DNA from: an uncultured Flavobacteriaceae bacterium
GTDB lineage: Bacteria > Bacteroidota > Bacteroidia > Flavobacteriales > Flavobacteriaceae
Reading direction: 5' to 3'
Length of the DNA stretch: 64,000 bases
Assembly: GCA_947503005.1 (NCBI GenBank)
Contig: CANNCA010000002.1
Coordinates: 248,001-312,000 of the forward strand
Shown: positions 36,414 to 45,906 of the stretch, piece after piece
Numbering within the stretch: position 1 is the stretch's first letter
Layout: each line of letters begins with the position of its first letter
Notes under the pieces: generated by a model
Told to the model about the DNA's origin: nothing
The model's input: only the letters and a program-made list of their open reading frames with translations
Databases searched by the model: none
Translations under genes and position numbers: made by a program

Positions 36414-38816
36414 ATGAATCGTATCAAACTTCTCTTAATTTTATCTTTTTTTCCACTGTCCTTTTTAGCGGCCCAATTTGCTGAAAAAAGTAAGGATTTT
36501 CAAAAGTTCAATGGATACTTCAATTTTCAATATGATGAAAAGACCGATAAAATTTATTTAGAGGTCGAGGAATTGGAAAAGGAATTTCTTTATGTGTCTT
36601 CGTTGAGTAGTGGTATCGGAAGTAATGACATCGGTTTGGATAGAGGGCAACTTGGAGGAAGACAAGTTGTCTTCTTCAAAAAAGCCGGAAACAAACTTCT
36701 TTTGGTTCAACCTAATTTAAAATTTAGGGCTTTAACCGATAACGAATTGGAGCGCAAATCAGTGGAACAAGCTTTCGCCAAATCGATTCTTGGCGGTTTT
36801 ACTATTGAGGAAGAAAAAAATGGGAAGTTCATCATTGATATTACGGAGTTTTTAATGCAAGACACCCATGGGGTTATTGGTCGTTTAAAACGAAATAAAC
36901 AGGGAACCTACAAATTGGACAAGACCAAAAGTGCGATTGCATTGGAGCGCACTAAGGCTTTTCCGAAAAATATTGAATTTGATGTCACCCTTACTTTTGG
37001 GGGTAATCCAGAGGGGGCAAACATTCGTTCCGTTTCGCCAAATCCGCGCTTGCTCACCGTTGCTCAACACCATTCTTTTATAGAGTTACCAGATGACGGT
37101 TACAGGCCTAGAGTGTTCGACCCGAGATCGGGTGCTTCTCCTTTTATGTATTATGATTATTCTACTCCTGTGGAATCCCCTATTTTGAAAAGGTTCATCA
37201 GAAGACACCGATTGGAAAAAAAGGATCCGACGGCCGATGTAAGCGAAGCTGTTGAACCCATAATTTATTATTTGGATAATGGAACTCCAGAGCCTGTACG
37301 TTCTGCTTTGTTAGAGGGTGGTCGATGGTGGAATCAAGCTTTTGAAGCGATAGGTTATAAGGATGCATTTCAAGTTAAAATTTTACCTGATGAGGCAGAT
37401 CCATTGGACGTTCGGTATAATGTTATACAATGGGTGCATCGATCGACACGCGGTTGGAGCTACGGTGCTAGTGTTACAGATCCAAGAACTGGAGAGATTA
37501 TGAAAGGCCATGTTAGTTTGGGCAGTTTACGTATTCGTCAAGACTTTTTAATCGCGCAGGCCTTAATGAACAAGCCATATGCCGAACGGGACGATAACCA
37601 TCAGCCAATGTTAGATATGGCCATAGCCAGAATTCGCCAACTTTCGGCACATGAGATAGGCCATACGCTTGGTTTTGCTCATAATTATGCAGCGAGTACC
37701 AATGACAAAGCTTCCGTGATGGATTATCCTCATCCGCAATTTAGTATTAAAGACGGGGAAATTGACTTTTCAAATGCATACGATGACAAAATAGGGCCTT
37801 GGGATAAGGTGACCGTAGCCTATTCTTATGAGACCTTTCCTAGTGGCGTCAATGAAAAGGCAGCTTTGAACAAAATTTTAGAAAAGTCTGCGGCCAAAGG
37901 ACTGCGTTTTATCACGGATCAAGACGCACGCCCTCAAGGAGGCGCTCATGTACTGGCGCATTTATGGGATAATGGAAAAAATGTGAGTCAAGAATTGAAC
38001 GAGATGTTAAAAATTCGGGAATTGGCCATTGCTAACTTTTCAATCGATAACATTCCGACAAACCAACCCAATTCTGTTTTGGAGGATATTTTTGCTCCCC
38101 TGTACTTTTTTCATCGCTATCAAACAGAAGCGGTCGCCAAAGTCATCGGAGGCTTGGAATACAACTATGCCGTAAAAGGAGATGGGCAAGCAACCGTAAA
38201 AATAGCTGAAAAGGCGACTCAAGAGGAGGGGTTAAAATCAATTTTACAAACACTTGATGCTGCGGTCATTGCCATACCCAAAGACAAATTATCGCTATTT
38301 CCACCTCGCGCTTTTGGATATGGAAGAACTAGGGAGTCTATAAAGGGAAAAACAGGAGTTTCATTTGATGCCCTGTCCGCACCCGAAACTTCAGCCGATA
38401 TGACGTTGGGGCTATTGTTGCATCCGGAGAGAGCTTCAAGATTAATCCAACAAAAGGCTTTGGAACCCAATAATCTTGGCTTATCCGAAGTTTTAGATGA
38501 ACTGGTAGAACAAACGATTAAAAAAAGTCACAAAGATAGTTACCAGGCTGAGGTACAGACCAATATCAATTTTAGAGTATTGTTCCATCTCATGAATATA
38601 GCTGCGCATGACAAAGTTCATCCACAGGTAAATGCAATTGCCTATCAAAACTTGAAAAACCTAAAATCTTCACTGCTTTCAAGTGGAAAAAGTTCAACTG
38701 CGGCTGAAATGGTTAGAAGAATAAATCGATTTATGGAGGAACCTGAAGAATTTAAAGTACTTCCAGTAGCCAAAATCCCAGATGGTTCACCTATTGGTAT
38801 GGATTGCTTCCATTAA
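36414..38816 (+). CDS. Zinc-dependent metalloprotease (metzincin, DUF5117/DUF4953 type)
   Basis: 800 aa with signal peptide (cleavage near FLAAQ). The extended zinc motif HEIGHTLGFAH starts near residue 413 and is followed by a Met-turn SVMDYPHP, which makes it a metzincin. The N-terminal 250 residues match the layout of the large Bacteroidota metalloproteases (DUF5118, DUF5117, DUF4953). Probably periplasmic or surface-located. Monocistronic or with the next gene 17 bp away. Substrate unknown. Confidence 0.87.
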   Translation: MNRIKLLLILSFFPLSFLAAQFAEKSKDFQKFNGYFNFQYDEKTDKIYLEVEELEKEFLYVSSLSSGIGSNDIGLDRGQLGGRQVVFFKKAGNKLLLVQPNLKFRALTDNELERKSVEQAFAKSILGGFTIEEEKNGKFIIDITEFLMQDTHGVIGRLKRNKQGTYKLDKTKSAIALERTKAFPKNIEFDVTLTFGGNPEGANIRSVSPNPRLLTVAQHHSFIELPDDGYRPRVFDPRSGASPFMYYDYSTPVESPILKRFIRRHRLEKKDPTADVSEAVEPIIYYLDNGTPEPVRSALLEGGRWWNQAFEAIGYKDAFQVKILPDEADPLDVRYNVIQWVHRSTRGWSYGASVTDPRTGEIMKGHVSLGSLRIRQDFLIAQALMNKPYAERDDNHQPMLDMAIARIRQLSAHEIGHTLGFAHNYAASTNDKASVMDYPHPQFSIKDGEIDFSNAYDDKIGPWDKVTVAYSYETFPSGVNEKAALNKILEKSAAKGLRFITDQDARPQGGAHVLAHLWDNGKNVSQELNEMLKIRELAIANFSIDNIPTNQPNSVLEDIFAPLYFFHRYQTEAVAKVIGGLEYNYAVKGDGQATVKIAEKATQEEGLKSILQTLDAAVIAIPKDKLSLFPPRAFGYGRTRESIKGKTGVSFDALSAPETSADMTLGLLLHPERASRLIQQKALEPNNLGLSEVLDELVEQTIKKSHKDSYQAEVQTNINFRVLFHLMNIAAHDKVHPQVNAIAYQNLKNLKSSLLSSGKSSTAAEMVRRINRFMEEPEEFKVLPVAKIPDGSPIGMDCFH

Positions 38817-38833
38817 AACTTTGACACTTAATT

Positions 38834-39865
38834 TTGATTCCTTTGGAAATTAATTTAATTAGCGATACGGTTACCAAGCCATCAAAAGGCATGCTTGACG
38901 CTATGTTTTCTGCAGAAGTTGGTGACGATGTGTTCAAGGCCGACCCTTCAGTAAATGCCCTCGAAGTAAAAACGGCAAAATTGTTCGGAAAAGAAGCAGC
39001 TTTGTATTTCCCTTCCGGGACTATGACAAATCAAACCGCTATTAAATTACACACCGACCCAGGAGATCAACTCATCTGTGATAAATATGCTCATGTCTAC
39101 AATTATGAGGGGGGCGGTGTTAGCTTTAACAGTGGTGTATCTTGTAAGTTGGTGGATGGGCATCGGGGTATGATGACAGCGGCACAAGTAGAGGCAGCGA
39201 TTAATCCGCCTGACTTTTATCATAGTCCTCTGACTTCTTTAGTTTGCATCGAAAATACCACCAATAAGGGTGGGGGAGCCTGTTGGGATTTTGAGGAATT
39301 AAAGGCTATAAAAGCGATTTGTACAAAACATGGATTGGCTTACCATTTAGATGGGGCAAGACTTTGGAATGCCCTTGTGGTAAAGCAAGAAACACCAATA
39401 CAGTACGGCGAACTTTTTGATACCATAAGTGTGTGTTTTAGCAAAGGTTTAGGGTGCCCGGTCGGATCAGTCTTAGTTGGTTCTAAAAAAGCTATTGACA
39501 AGGCTTTACGTATTCGCAAGGTTTTTGGTGGTGGCATGCGACAAGCAGGGTATCTAGCTGCGGCCGCTATTTTTGCACTTGAACATAATTTGCAACGATT
39601 GGTCAAAGATCACAAAAAGGCCCAAGAAATAGGCGTGGGGCTACAAAGTCTGGGTTATATTAAAAAAGTGGAGCCGATAGAGACAAACATCATTATTTTT
39701 GAAATCGATGAGTCAAAATTGAGTGCGGATGAATTCGTCAGAAAGCTAGAAGACAAAAATGTACATATTATAGGTATGGGCCAAGGCAAACTAAGAATTG
39801 TAACTCATATGGATTATACGGACGACATGCACAACGACTTTTTAGGTATACTCCAAAGGCTATAA
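38834..39865 (+). CDS. ltaE: Threonine aldolase / beta-eliminating lyase family enzyme
   Basis: 343 aa, PLP fold type I. It cleaves L-threonine or L-allo-threonine to glycine and acetaldehyde. Landmarks: ISDTVTKPSKGM at the N-terminus, YFPSGTMTNQ, HLDGARLWNA and the PLP-lysine region CFSKGLGCPVGSVLVG. No ATG lies between the in-frame stop at 38822-38824 and the conserved start; TTG at 38834 is the best start, so initiation is non-AUG. Confidence 0.87.
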   Translation: MIPLEINLISDTVTKPSKGMLDAMFSAEVGDDVFKADPSVNALEVKTAKLFGKEAALYFPSGTMTNQTAIKLHTDPGDQLICDKYAHVYNYEGGGVSFNSGVSCKLVDGHRGMMTAAQVEAAINPPDFYHSPLTSLVCIENTTNKGGGACWDFEELKAIKAICTKHGLAYHLDGARLWNALVVKQETPIQYGELFDTISVCFSKGLGCPVGSVLVGSKKAIDKALRIRKVFGGGMRQAGYLAAAAIFALEHNLQRLVKDHKKAQEIGVGLQSLGYIKKVEPIETNIIIFEIDESKLSADEFVRKLEDKNVHIIGMGQGKLRIVTHMDYTDDMHNDFLGILQRL

Positions 39866-40195
39866 CTGTCTCTGTTTCGACAAAACTACAATTCTCTTTT
39901 TAAGATTCTTTATTCCATTTTCCATTCCCGCTTCGGAACCGTATGATTCACTAGTTCCTATTAGTTTACCTTGTAAATCTTTCATTTGGAATAGAAATTC
40001 TCCATTATGGTTGGTCTTGCGCTCAAAAACACTTCTTTTTTGTTGGATTGTGCCAAGCTTTTGAATCAACTCCTTGACCTCATTTTCATTTCTAAAGCCT
40101 ATACTTTTTAAAAGCACATTGCCACCTTCAGCTTTTAGAGTAAACTTATAATTGTCTTTCTCGTCGCCAATTATATCGATCATAACATCTCTCAT
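39860..40195 (-). CDS. DUF1508 / YegP-like protein
   Basis: 111 aa with two copies of a roughly 45-residue unit: FTLKAEGGNVLLKSIGF... and FLFQMKDLQGKLIGTSESY... ending in MENGIKNLKKRI. This matches the duplicated DUF1508 fold of YegP, here more divergent than usual. The 3' end overlaps convergent ltaE by 6 bp. Start could also be Met5. Cytoplasmic; function unknown. Confidence 0.65.
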   Translation of the reverse strand: MRDVMIDIIGDEKDNYKFTLKAEGGNVLLKSIGFRNENEVKELIQKLGTIQQKRSVFERKTNHNGEFLFQMKDLQGKLIGTSESYGSEAGMENGIKNLKKRIVVLSKQRQL

Positions 40196-40384
40196 TTATA
40201 GCTACACAAAATACAACAACTATTTTGTAAGTCGAAATACGTAGTTCCTAAAAGCTTGTTTTCAAGATAAATACTAAAGTTAAATTCGATGAATGGCAAA
40301 ATATTATCTTAAATATATCTTAATTTTTCCATAAAAAAATAATACATTGCGCTACCATTAATTATTAATTAAACACTAACTACA

Positions 40385-41485
40385 ATGAAAAGAGTACTTT
40401 TTCTGTGTGCGGTATTTACCGCATCTTTCGCAATGGCACAAGACTTGCCAACCAATCCCGAGCCTGGTAAATGTTATGTACGCTGTACTACCCCTGATGT
40501 TTACGTAAATGAGACCGTGACTTTAACCATCAAGCCTGCTTATAAGGTTTTAAAGACCGTACCTGCAACGTTTAAAACCGTTACAGAACGTGTTGAGGTA
40601 AAGGCAGCGGGTAAAAAGTTAACCGTTGTTCCTGAAAAATGGGGAACCGAGACAGTTACTTATGTTTCAAAAGAAGGCGGAAATACATTGAGAATCACTC
40701 CAGCATCCTTTGGTACAGGTTCTGAAACTATTGAAATTAAACCAGCGTACGCTCAGTGGGAACTTGGTGCCGCTGCACCTGATTGTGCTTCAGGCAATCC
40801 GGATGACTGCAGGTACTGGTGTTATAAAGGATATCCTGCTGAGTTTACAACTATTGAGACTACTACCTTGGCTAGTGATGCTTCCGTAAGTAAAACTCCT
40901 ATTGGTTCAAATAATGCTACATACACGAAGAGGGTTCTATTGGAACCGGCTAAAGTGGTTGAAGAAATCATTCCTGCGGAATTTAAAGAGATTACAAAGA
41001 CAGTATTGGATAAGGATGCTTATACGACTGAAGAAACAGTACCTGCTGTCACCAAAACGGTAACTAAAGAAGTTTTGAAGGAGAAAGGTGGATTGACCAC
41101 ATGGAAAGAAGTAGAATGTTCGCTTGTAGAATACCAAGCGTTACCTATTAGCTGGAATCTTGGAAGTGCTACTTTGACCGCTACAGCTAAAAATATCATT
41201 GACACGAGACTGATGCCGGTGTTGAACCAGAACCCTGGTGTTAAAGTCGAGTTGGCTTCACATACCGATGTTAGAGGTTCGGCCTCGAATAACAAGGATC
41301 TTTCTGAAAGAAGAGCAAAGGCCGTAGCTGATTATTTGATTACAAAAGGGGTGAACCCAAGCCTTCTTGTTGCTAACGGATATGGTGAGACCAAAACTAA
41401 GAACAGATGTAAAGAAGGAGTTTCCTGTACAGAACGTGAGCATGCTGTTAACAGAAGAACAGAATTCAGACTAATCAATGACTAA
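40385..41485 (+). CDS. OmpA family outer membrane protein
   Basis: 366 aa with a signal peptide (cleavage near AMAQ). The C-terminal OmpA domain (about 255-366) binds peptidoglycan: LASHTDVRGSASNNKDLSERR and YGETKTKNRC...NRRTEFRL. The N-terminal region is not a typical 8-strand barrel. It has repeats of a Thr/Val/Lys-rich phrase (VPATFKTVTERV; IPAEFKEITKTVL; VPAVTKTVTKEVL) and Cys-rich pieces (CYVRC; CASGNPDDCRYWC). Probably a periplasmic or outer-membrane anchor to the cell wall. Single gene with its own terminator. Confidence 0.87.
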   Translation: MKRVLFLCAVFTASFAMAQDLPTNPEPGKCYVRCTTPDVYVNETVTLTIKPAYKVLKTVPATFKTVTERVEVKAAGKKLTVVPEKWGTETVTYVSKEGGNTLRITPASFGTGSETIEIKPAYAQWELGAAAPDCASGNPDDCRYWCYKGYPAEFTTIETTTLASDASVSKTPIGSNNATYTKRVLLEPAKVVEEIIPAEFKEITKTVLDKDAYTTEETVPAVTKTVTKEVLKEKGGLTTWKEVECSLVEYQALPISWNLGSATLTATAKNIIDTRLMPVLNQNPGVKVELASHTDVRGSASNNKDLSERRAKAVADYLITKGVNPSLLVANGYGETKTKNRCKEGVSCTEREHAVNRRTEFRLIND

Positions 41486-41510
41486 TTGAGAATTTTAAAA
41501 CTAACCAACC

Positions 41511-41547
41511 AAAAAAGGGCCTTCCGTAATGGAAAGCCCTTTTTTAA
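41511..41547. terminator. Bidirectional terminator after ompA-like gene
   Basis: Stem AAAAAGGGC.TTCC / GGAA.GCCCTTTTT with one mismatch and loop GTAAT; convergent gene on the other side. Confidence 0.85.
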
Positions 41548-41565
41548 TTCTGATAATTCTTGATT

Positions 41566-42018
41566 TTATTGATACTTTTTTAGTAACTCTAAATGGTAAC
41601 GTATTTCTCCGTTCATACTATAGCCGGAATAGGCTTCCAATTCCTTTCCCTTCGCATTCAATATGGTCAACAATGGCACCGCACTTTTTCTATTGTGTTT
41701 CGCCGAAACTTCCTTGTTATGGGCTAATTGTTCGGCAGAAATCAAGTCCCTGTTCATTGGTATATCGATATATAACAGCACATAACTGTTGGAAATATCA
41801 TGAAATTCGGCAGTATCAAATAAATCCTTCTTCAACATCTTACATGGAGCGCACCAGTCACTTCCTGTAAAGTAAAGCAGTATATTCTTGTCTTCCTTCT
41901 CCGCCTGTGATAATGCCGTATCATAGTTGGTCAACCACGAATTTTCGACTCCCACGGATTTTTCCGCTTGGGCAATCATAAAAAGGGGTAAAATAAACAA
42001 TAGAATCAGTTTTTTCAT
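41566..42018 (-). CDS. Exported thioredoxin-fold protein
   Basis: 150 aa. Signal peptide (cleavage near MIAQA) and a thioredoxin fold with active site DWCAPCKMLKK, cis-proline region SAVPLLTIL. It fits the Thioredoxin_7/DUF255-like group of periplasmic thiol proteins. Likely role: reduction or isomerisation of disulfides in the periplasm. Single gene. Confidence 0.85.
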   Translation of the reverse strand: MKKLILLFILPLFMIAQAEKSVGVENSWLTNYDTALSQAEKEDKNILLYFTGSDWCAPCKMLKKDLFDTAEFHDISNSYVLLYIDIPMNRDLISAEQLAHNKEVSAKHNRKSAVPLLTILNAKGKELEAYSGYSMNGEIRYHLELLKKYQ

Positions 42019-42131
42019 TTTTGCTTTTTTTATGAAGTAACAACAAACTTGCCAGTATGAACAAAGTGCTGAACATTACGTATACTATAACGCTTAAACC
42101 TTTGGATTATTACCAATCGGCTGACAGTAAA

Positions 42132-42458
42132 TCACTTAAAAAGACCATCCATACCAGGAATATTCGGCATTCCTTCCTTGGCTACAGCGGCTAATTCGCT
42201 CTCGTTGATTTGTGTAGCCTTTTCTATGGCTTTGTTCATTGCAAGCGTAAGATAATCCTCTAGCTCTTCTTTGTTATTCAATAGACTTTCATCAATTACG
42301 ATATCCTTTACGACCCTATTTGCAGTTATAGTAACCTTTATCAGCCCGTTCGCAACGGTTTCTTCAAGTGTTACGGTGTCCAAGCGTTTTTTGGTAGCCT
42401 CCACTTTTTGTTGGGTTTCTTTGAGTTTACCCATCATACCCATCATATCTCCGAACAT
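42132..42458 (-). CDS. YbaB/EbfC family nucleoid-associated protein
   Basis: 108 aa. N-terminal [27 protein letters not shown] helix and the [19 protein letters not shown] strand typical of YbaB, a small dimeric DNA-binding protein. The usual dnaX/recR neighbours are absent; instead it is divergent from oligopeptidase B. Confidence 0.88.
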   Translation of the reverse strand: MFGDMMGMMGKLKETQQKVEATKKRLDTVTLEETVANGLIKVTITANRVVKDIVIDESLLNNKEELEDYLTLAMNKAIEKATQINESELAAVAKEGMPNIPGMDGLFK

Positions 42459-42485
42459 AAATTGATTTTAAAAGTTTTTACCTTT

Positions 42486-42515
42486 CAAAATTACTAAATT
42501 GTGATGTTATAACAA
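42486..42515 (-). promoter_or_regulatory. Candidate promoter of the YbaB gene
   Basis: Minus strand TTG at 42515-42513, 19-nt spacer, TAATTTTG at 42493-42486; fits the Bacteroidota -33/-7 pattern. Leader about 25 nt. Confidence 0.45.
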
Positions 42516-42519
42516 TTAT

Positions 42520-44655
42520 ATGATACAGATGGAAAAATTTAAAGTTGTTCTTTTAGGATGTGTTATTTTTGCGGCTTCTTGCCAAACCAAGGAATCGGAT
42601 ATGAATAAAGTCAAAGCCCCCGTTGCCAAAAAAGTTCCGAAAGAACTTGTAAAACATGATGACGTTCGTGTTGATAATTACTATTGGATGAACAAGCGGG
42701 AAGATTCAACGGTGATTTCCCATTTGGAAGCTGAAAATGCTTATTACGCTGAGATGACTTCCCATACGGCGGATTTTCAGACAAATCTTTTCGAGGAAAT
42801 GAAGGGGAGAATAAAAGAGGATGATTCGTCGGTTCCTTATAAACAAAATGGATATTGGTATATTACCAAATATGAGACCGGAAAGGAATATCCCATCTAT
42901 TCCAGAAAAAAGGAATCTTTAGATGCCGAAGAAGAAATTCTTTTTGATTGTAACGAACTTGCAAAAGGGCATGAGTTTTTCAATATGTCCAGTTTTTCGA
43001 TCAGTCCAGATAATAAATTAGCTGCATTTTCCGTAGATACGGTCTCAAGGCGAAAGTATACATTGCAAATTAAGAATCTTTCAACAGGAGAAATTTTAAA
43101 GGATAAAGTTGACAATACCGCAGGAAACGCGGTTTGGGCTGACGATAATAAAACCCTCTTTTATAGCAAACAAGACGATGTTACACTGCGCTCCGATAAA
43201 ATTTTTAAGCACATTTTGGGCGATACGGGTGAGGATTCACTGATTTTCAACGAAACAGATGAGACTTTCGGTACCGCTGTTTACAAGTCGAAGTCAAAAA
43301 AATATATCATCATCGTATCCTATAGTACGCTTACCATGGAATTTCAAACCTTGCGAGCAGATGACCCCGATGGTAAATTCAAAGTGTTTCATCCTAGAAC
43401 CCGTGGACTTGAGTATTCAATTTCTCACTATGGCGACGATTTTTATGTTTTGACCAACAAAGACGGGGCAACGAATTTTAAATTGATGAAAGTTGCAGAG
43501 GGCGATACCTCGGCGGAAAACTGGAAAGAGTTCATTCCCCATCGAGAGGATGTGCTACTAGAAGGTATCGATATCTTCAAAGAGTATTATGTACTAACGG
43601 AGCGTAAAAATGGCCTCAATGAACTCAAAATTGTTCGATGGGACGGTTCTGATAGTTATTATTTGCCGTTTGACAGCGAGACCTATACAACCTATGTGAG
43701 TACTAATCCGGATTTTGACACTGAAATTCTCCGATATTCTTATAATTCGATGACTACACCTAGTTCTATCATCGATTTTAATATGAGAACCAAGGAAAAG
43801 GACATAAAGAAAGAGCAGGAAGTGCTTGGCGGTACTTTTGACAAGTCCAATTACATTGAAAAGCGGATCTGGGCTACTGCACGAGACGGTGTGAAGGTTC
43901 CTATTTCTTTGGTTTATCATAAAGACACAGAAATTGGGGCAAACACACCTATTTTACAGTATGCATACGGATCTTACGGTTCAACAATCGACCCCTATTT
44001 CTCAACGGTTCGCTTGAGTTTATTGGACAGGGGCTTTGTATATGCGCTTTCACACATAAGAGGTGGCCAATATTTGGGGCGCCCGTGGTATGAGGATGGT
44101 AAGCTGTTGAAAAAGAAAAATACATTTAACGATTTCATAGATTGTTCAAAGCATCTAATTGAAAATAATTATACGAGTTCAGATCATTTATATGCCATGG
44201 GCGGTTCGGCCGGTGGTTTATTGATGGGTGCAATTACCAATATGGCTCCGGAGTTATTCAACGGAATAGTGGCAGCGGTACCCTTTGTAGACGTAGTTAC
44301 TACGATGCTTGATGATTCTATTCCGTTGACAACTGGGGAGTTTGATGAATGGGGCAATCCTAATGAAAAGGAGTATTATGACTATATGAAATCGTATTCG
44401 CCATATGACAACGTTGTGCCTAAAGATTATCCAAATATATTGGTAACCACGGGTCTCCATGATTCTCAGGTACAATATTTTGAGCCAGCGAAATGGGTGG
44501 CCAAACTGAGGGAAGTTAAAACCGATGATAACCTGTTACTTTTTGATATCAACATGGATGCCGGTCATGGTGGAGCCTCAGGCCGTTTTGAATCGCTGAA
44601 AGAGGTCGCCAAACAGTATGCTTTTTTACTGGATTTGGAGGGTAAAACAGAGTAG
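42520..44655 (+). CDS. Oligopeptidase B-like S9 peptidase (lipoprotein)
   Basis: 711 aa. Lipobox AASCQ suggests a lipid anchor, unusual for the classic cytoplasmic OpdB. N-terminal seven-bladed propeller (about 50-440), then an alpha/beta-hydrolase domain with the triad Ser about 563 (MGGSAGGLL), Asp about 648 (LHDSQVQYF) and His about 683 (DAGHGGASG). Full family length. It cleaves short peptides after basic residues. ATG 42529 is an alternative start. Confidence 0.9.
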   Translation: MIQMEKFKVVLLGCVIFAASCQTKESDMNKVKAPVAKKVPKELVKHDDVRVDNYYWMNKREDSTVISHLEAENAYYAEMTSHTADFQTNLFEEMKGRIKEDDSSVPYKQNGYWYITKYETGKEYPIYSRKKESLDAEEEILFDCNELAKGHEFFNMSSFSISPDNKLAAFSVDTVSRRKYTLQIKNLSTGEILKDKVDNTAGNAVWADDNKTLFYSKQDDVTLRSDKIFKHILGDTGEDSLIFNETDETFGTAVYKSKSKKYIIIVSYSTLTMEFQTLRADDPDGKFKVFHPRTRGLEYSISHYGDDFYVLTNKDGATNFKLMKVAEGDTSAENWKEFIPHREDVLLEGIDIFKEYYVLTERKNGLNELKIVRWDGSDSYYLPFDSETYTTYVSTNPDFDTEILRYSYNSMTTPSSIIDFNMRTKEKDIKKEQEVLGGTFDKSNYIEKRIWATARDGVKVPISLVYHKDTEIGANTPILQYAYGSYGSTIDPYFSTVRLSLLDRGFVYALSHIRGGQYLGRPWYEDGKLLKKKNTFNDFIDCSKHLIENNYTSSDHLYAMGGSAGGLLMGAITNMAPELFNGIVAAVPFVDVVTTMLDDSIPLTTGEFDEWGNPNEKEYYDYMKSYSPYDNVVPKDYPNILVTTGLHDSQVQYFEPAKWVAKLREVKTDDNLLLFDINMDAGHGGASGRFESLKEVAKQYAFLLDLEGKTE

Positions 44656-44669
44656 TTAAAAAAAAATAG

Positions 44670-44677
44670 TAATTTTG
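44670..44677 (+). promoter_or_regulatory. Candidate -7 element of the cysteine synthase-like gene
   Basis: TAATTTTG, an exact TAnnTTTG match, 56 bp before the ATG at 44734. No convincing -33 element. Confidence 0.4.
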
Positions 44678-44733
44678 CCCTTGAATTTTATGTTTCCAGA
44701 AATACATAACTTTCAAAAACCTAGATAATCTCT

Positions 44734-45774
44734 ATGGAAAACCAAATTAGCGCCTATAACAACGTTACTGAGTTAATAGGTAATACTCCCCTGATTAAAC
44801 TGAATAGCATAGCTGACGGTTTAACTGGTAATTTTTACGCCAAAGTTGAAGCCTTCAATCCCGGACATTCTTCCAAAGACCGAATCGCGGTACATATCAT
44901 TAATGAAGCTGAGCGTAAGGGAATTTTAAAACCCGGAGGCACCATTATAGAAACTACCTCGGGCAATACGGGGTTTAGTATTGCTATGGTCAGTATTATC
45001 AAGGGTTACGAGTGCATATTAGCAGTAAGCTCAAAATCATCGCCCGATAAAATCGATATGCTCCGCTCAATGGGTGCCAAGGTTTACGTTTGTCCTGCAC
45101 ATGTTAGTGCAGATGATCCTAGATCTTACTATGAAGTTGCGAAACGCTTGCACCGCGAAACTAAAGATTCAGTATATATCAATCAATATTTCAATGAATT
45201 GAATATTGAGGCACACTACAAATCTACAGGACCAGAAATCTGGCAACAGACCAATGGAACTATTACTCATTTAATCGCTTGTAGCGGTACCGGAGGAACT
45301 ATTTCCGGTACGGCAAAGTATTTGAAGGAGCAAATCCCAGAAGTACGGGTTATCGGTGTTGATGCATTTGGTTCGGTACTTAAGAAGTATCATGAAACCG
45401 GTGAGTTGGATACGAATGAAATCTATCCCTATCGCATTGAAGGTTTGGGTAAAAACTTGATACCCGGAGCTACCGATTTTTCATGTATAGACGAATTTAT
45501 TAAAGTTACCGATGAGGAGAGCGCACACACTGCACGGGAAATATCTAAAACTGAAGGTATCTTCGCAGGCTATACCTGTGGGGCGGTTATGCAAGCGACA
45601 AAGCAACTGAGCGACATGGGTGAGTTCGATAAGAACAGTATTGTAGTCCTAATATTTCCGGATCATGGATCACGTTATATGAGTAAAATATATAGTGATC
45701 AATGGATGGAAGATCAAGGCTTCTTGAACGCTAATTCGGTAGAAGAAACCGAACAAATTCAAATCATAAGATAA
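44734..45774 (+). CDS. PLP-dependent cysteine synthase-family enzyme (possible cysteate synthase)
   Basis: 346 aa, fold type II. PLP lysine K48 in [11 protein letters not shown]; the substrate loop reads ETTSGNTG, where cysteine synthases usually have EPTSGNTG; PLP phosphate loop [16 protein letters not shown]. The C-terminal half ([28 protein letters not shown]) recalls cystathionine beta-synthase-like members. With an alpha-oxoamine synthase next, it may make cysteate for sulfonolipids (the CapA role of the capnine pathway). Plain cysteine or cystathionine synthesis cannot be excluded. Confidence 0.8.
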   Translation: MENQISAYNNVTELIGNTPLIKLNSIADGLTGNFYAKVEAFNPGHSSKDRIAVHIINEAERKGILKPGGTIIETTSGNTGFSIAMVSIIKGYECILAVSSKSSPDKIDMLRSMGAKVYVCPAHVSADDPRSYYEVAKRLHRETKDSVYINQYFNELNIEAHYKSTGPEIWQQTNGTITHLIACSGTGGTISGTAKYLKEQIPEVRVIGVDAFGSVLKKYHETGELDTNEIYPYRIEGLGKNLIPGATDFSCIDEFIKVTDEESAHTAREISKTEGIFAGYTCGAVMQATKQLSDMGEFDKNSIVVLIFPDHGSRYMSKIYSDQWMEDQGFLNANSVEETEQIQIIR

Positions 45775-45800
45775 ATCTATAAAAGCACTGTTAGGAAATG

Positions 45801-45833
45801 GGCGATAACTTCTTGAAGTTATTGCCTTTTTTT
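45801..45833 (+). terminator. Terminator after the cysteine synthase-like gene
   Basis: 12-bp stem with one G-T pair (45801-45812 / 45815-45826) followed by T7. It separates this gene from the alpha-oxoamine synthase gene. Confidence 0.8.
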
Positions 45834-45848
45834 CTAGCCGAAAATCTA

Positions 45849-45856
45849 TATTTTTG
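45849..45856 (+). promoter_or_regulatory. Candidate -7 element of the alpha-oxoamine synthase gene
   Basis: TATTTTTG, matches TAnnTTTG; lies between the terminator and the gene start, 50 bp upstream of it. TTG at 45822 is too far for a standard -33. Confidence 0.4.
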
Positions 45857-45906
45857 CAGACTAAGTAGATGTTTGCATTTATTTAACAAAAAAGCATACA
45901 GGTCAA

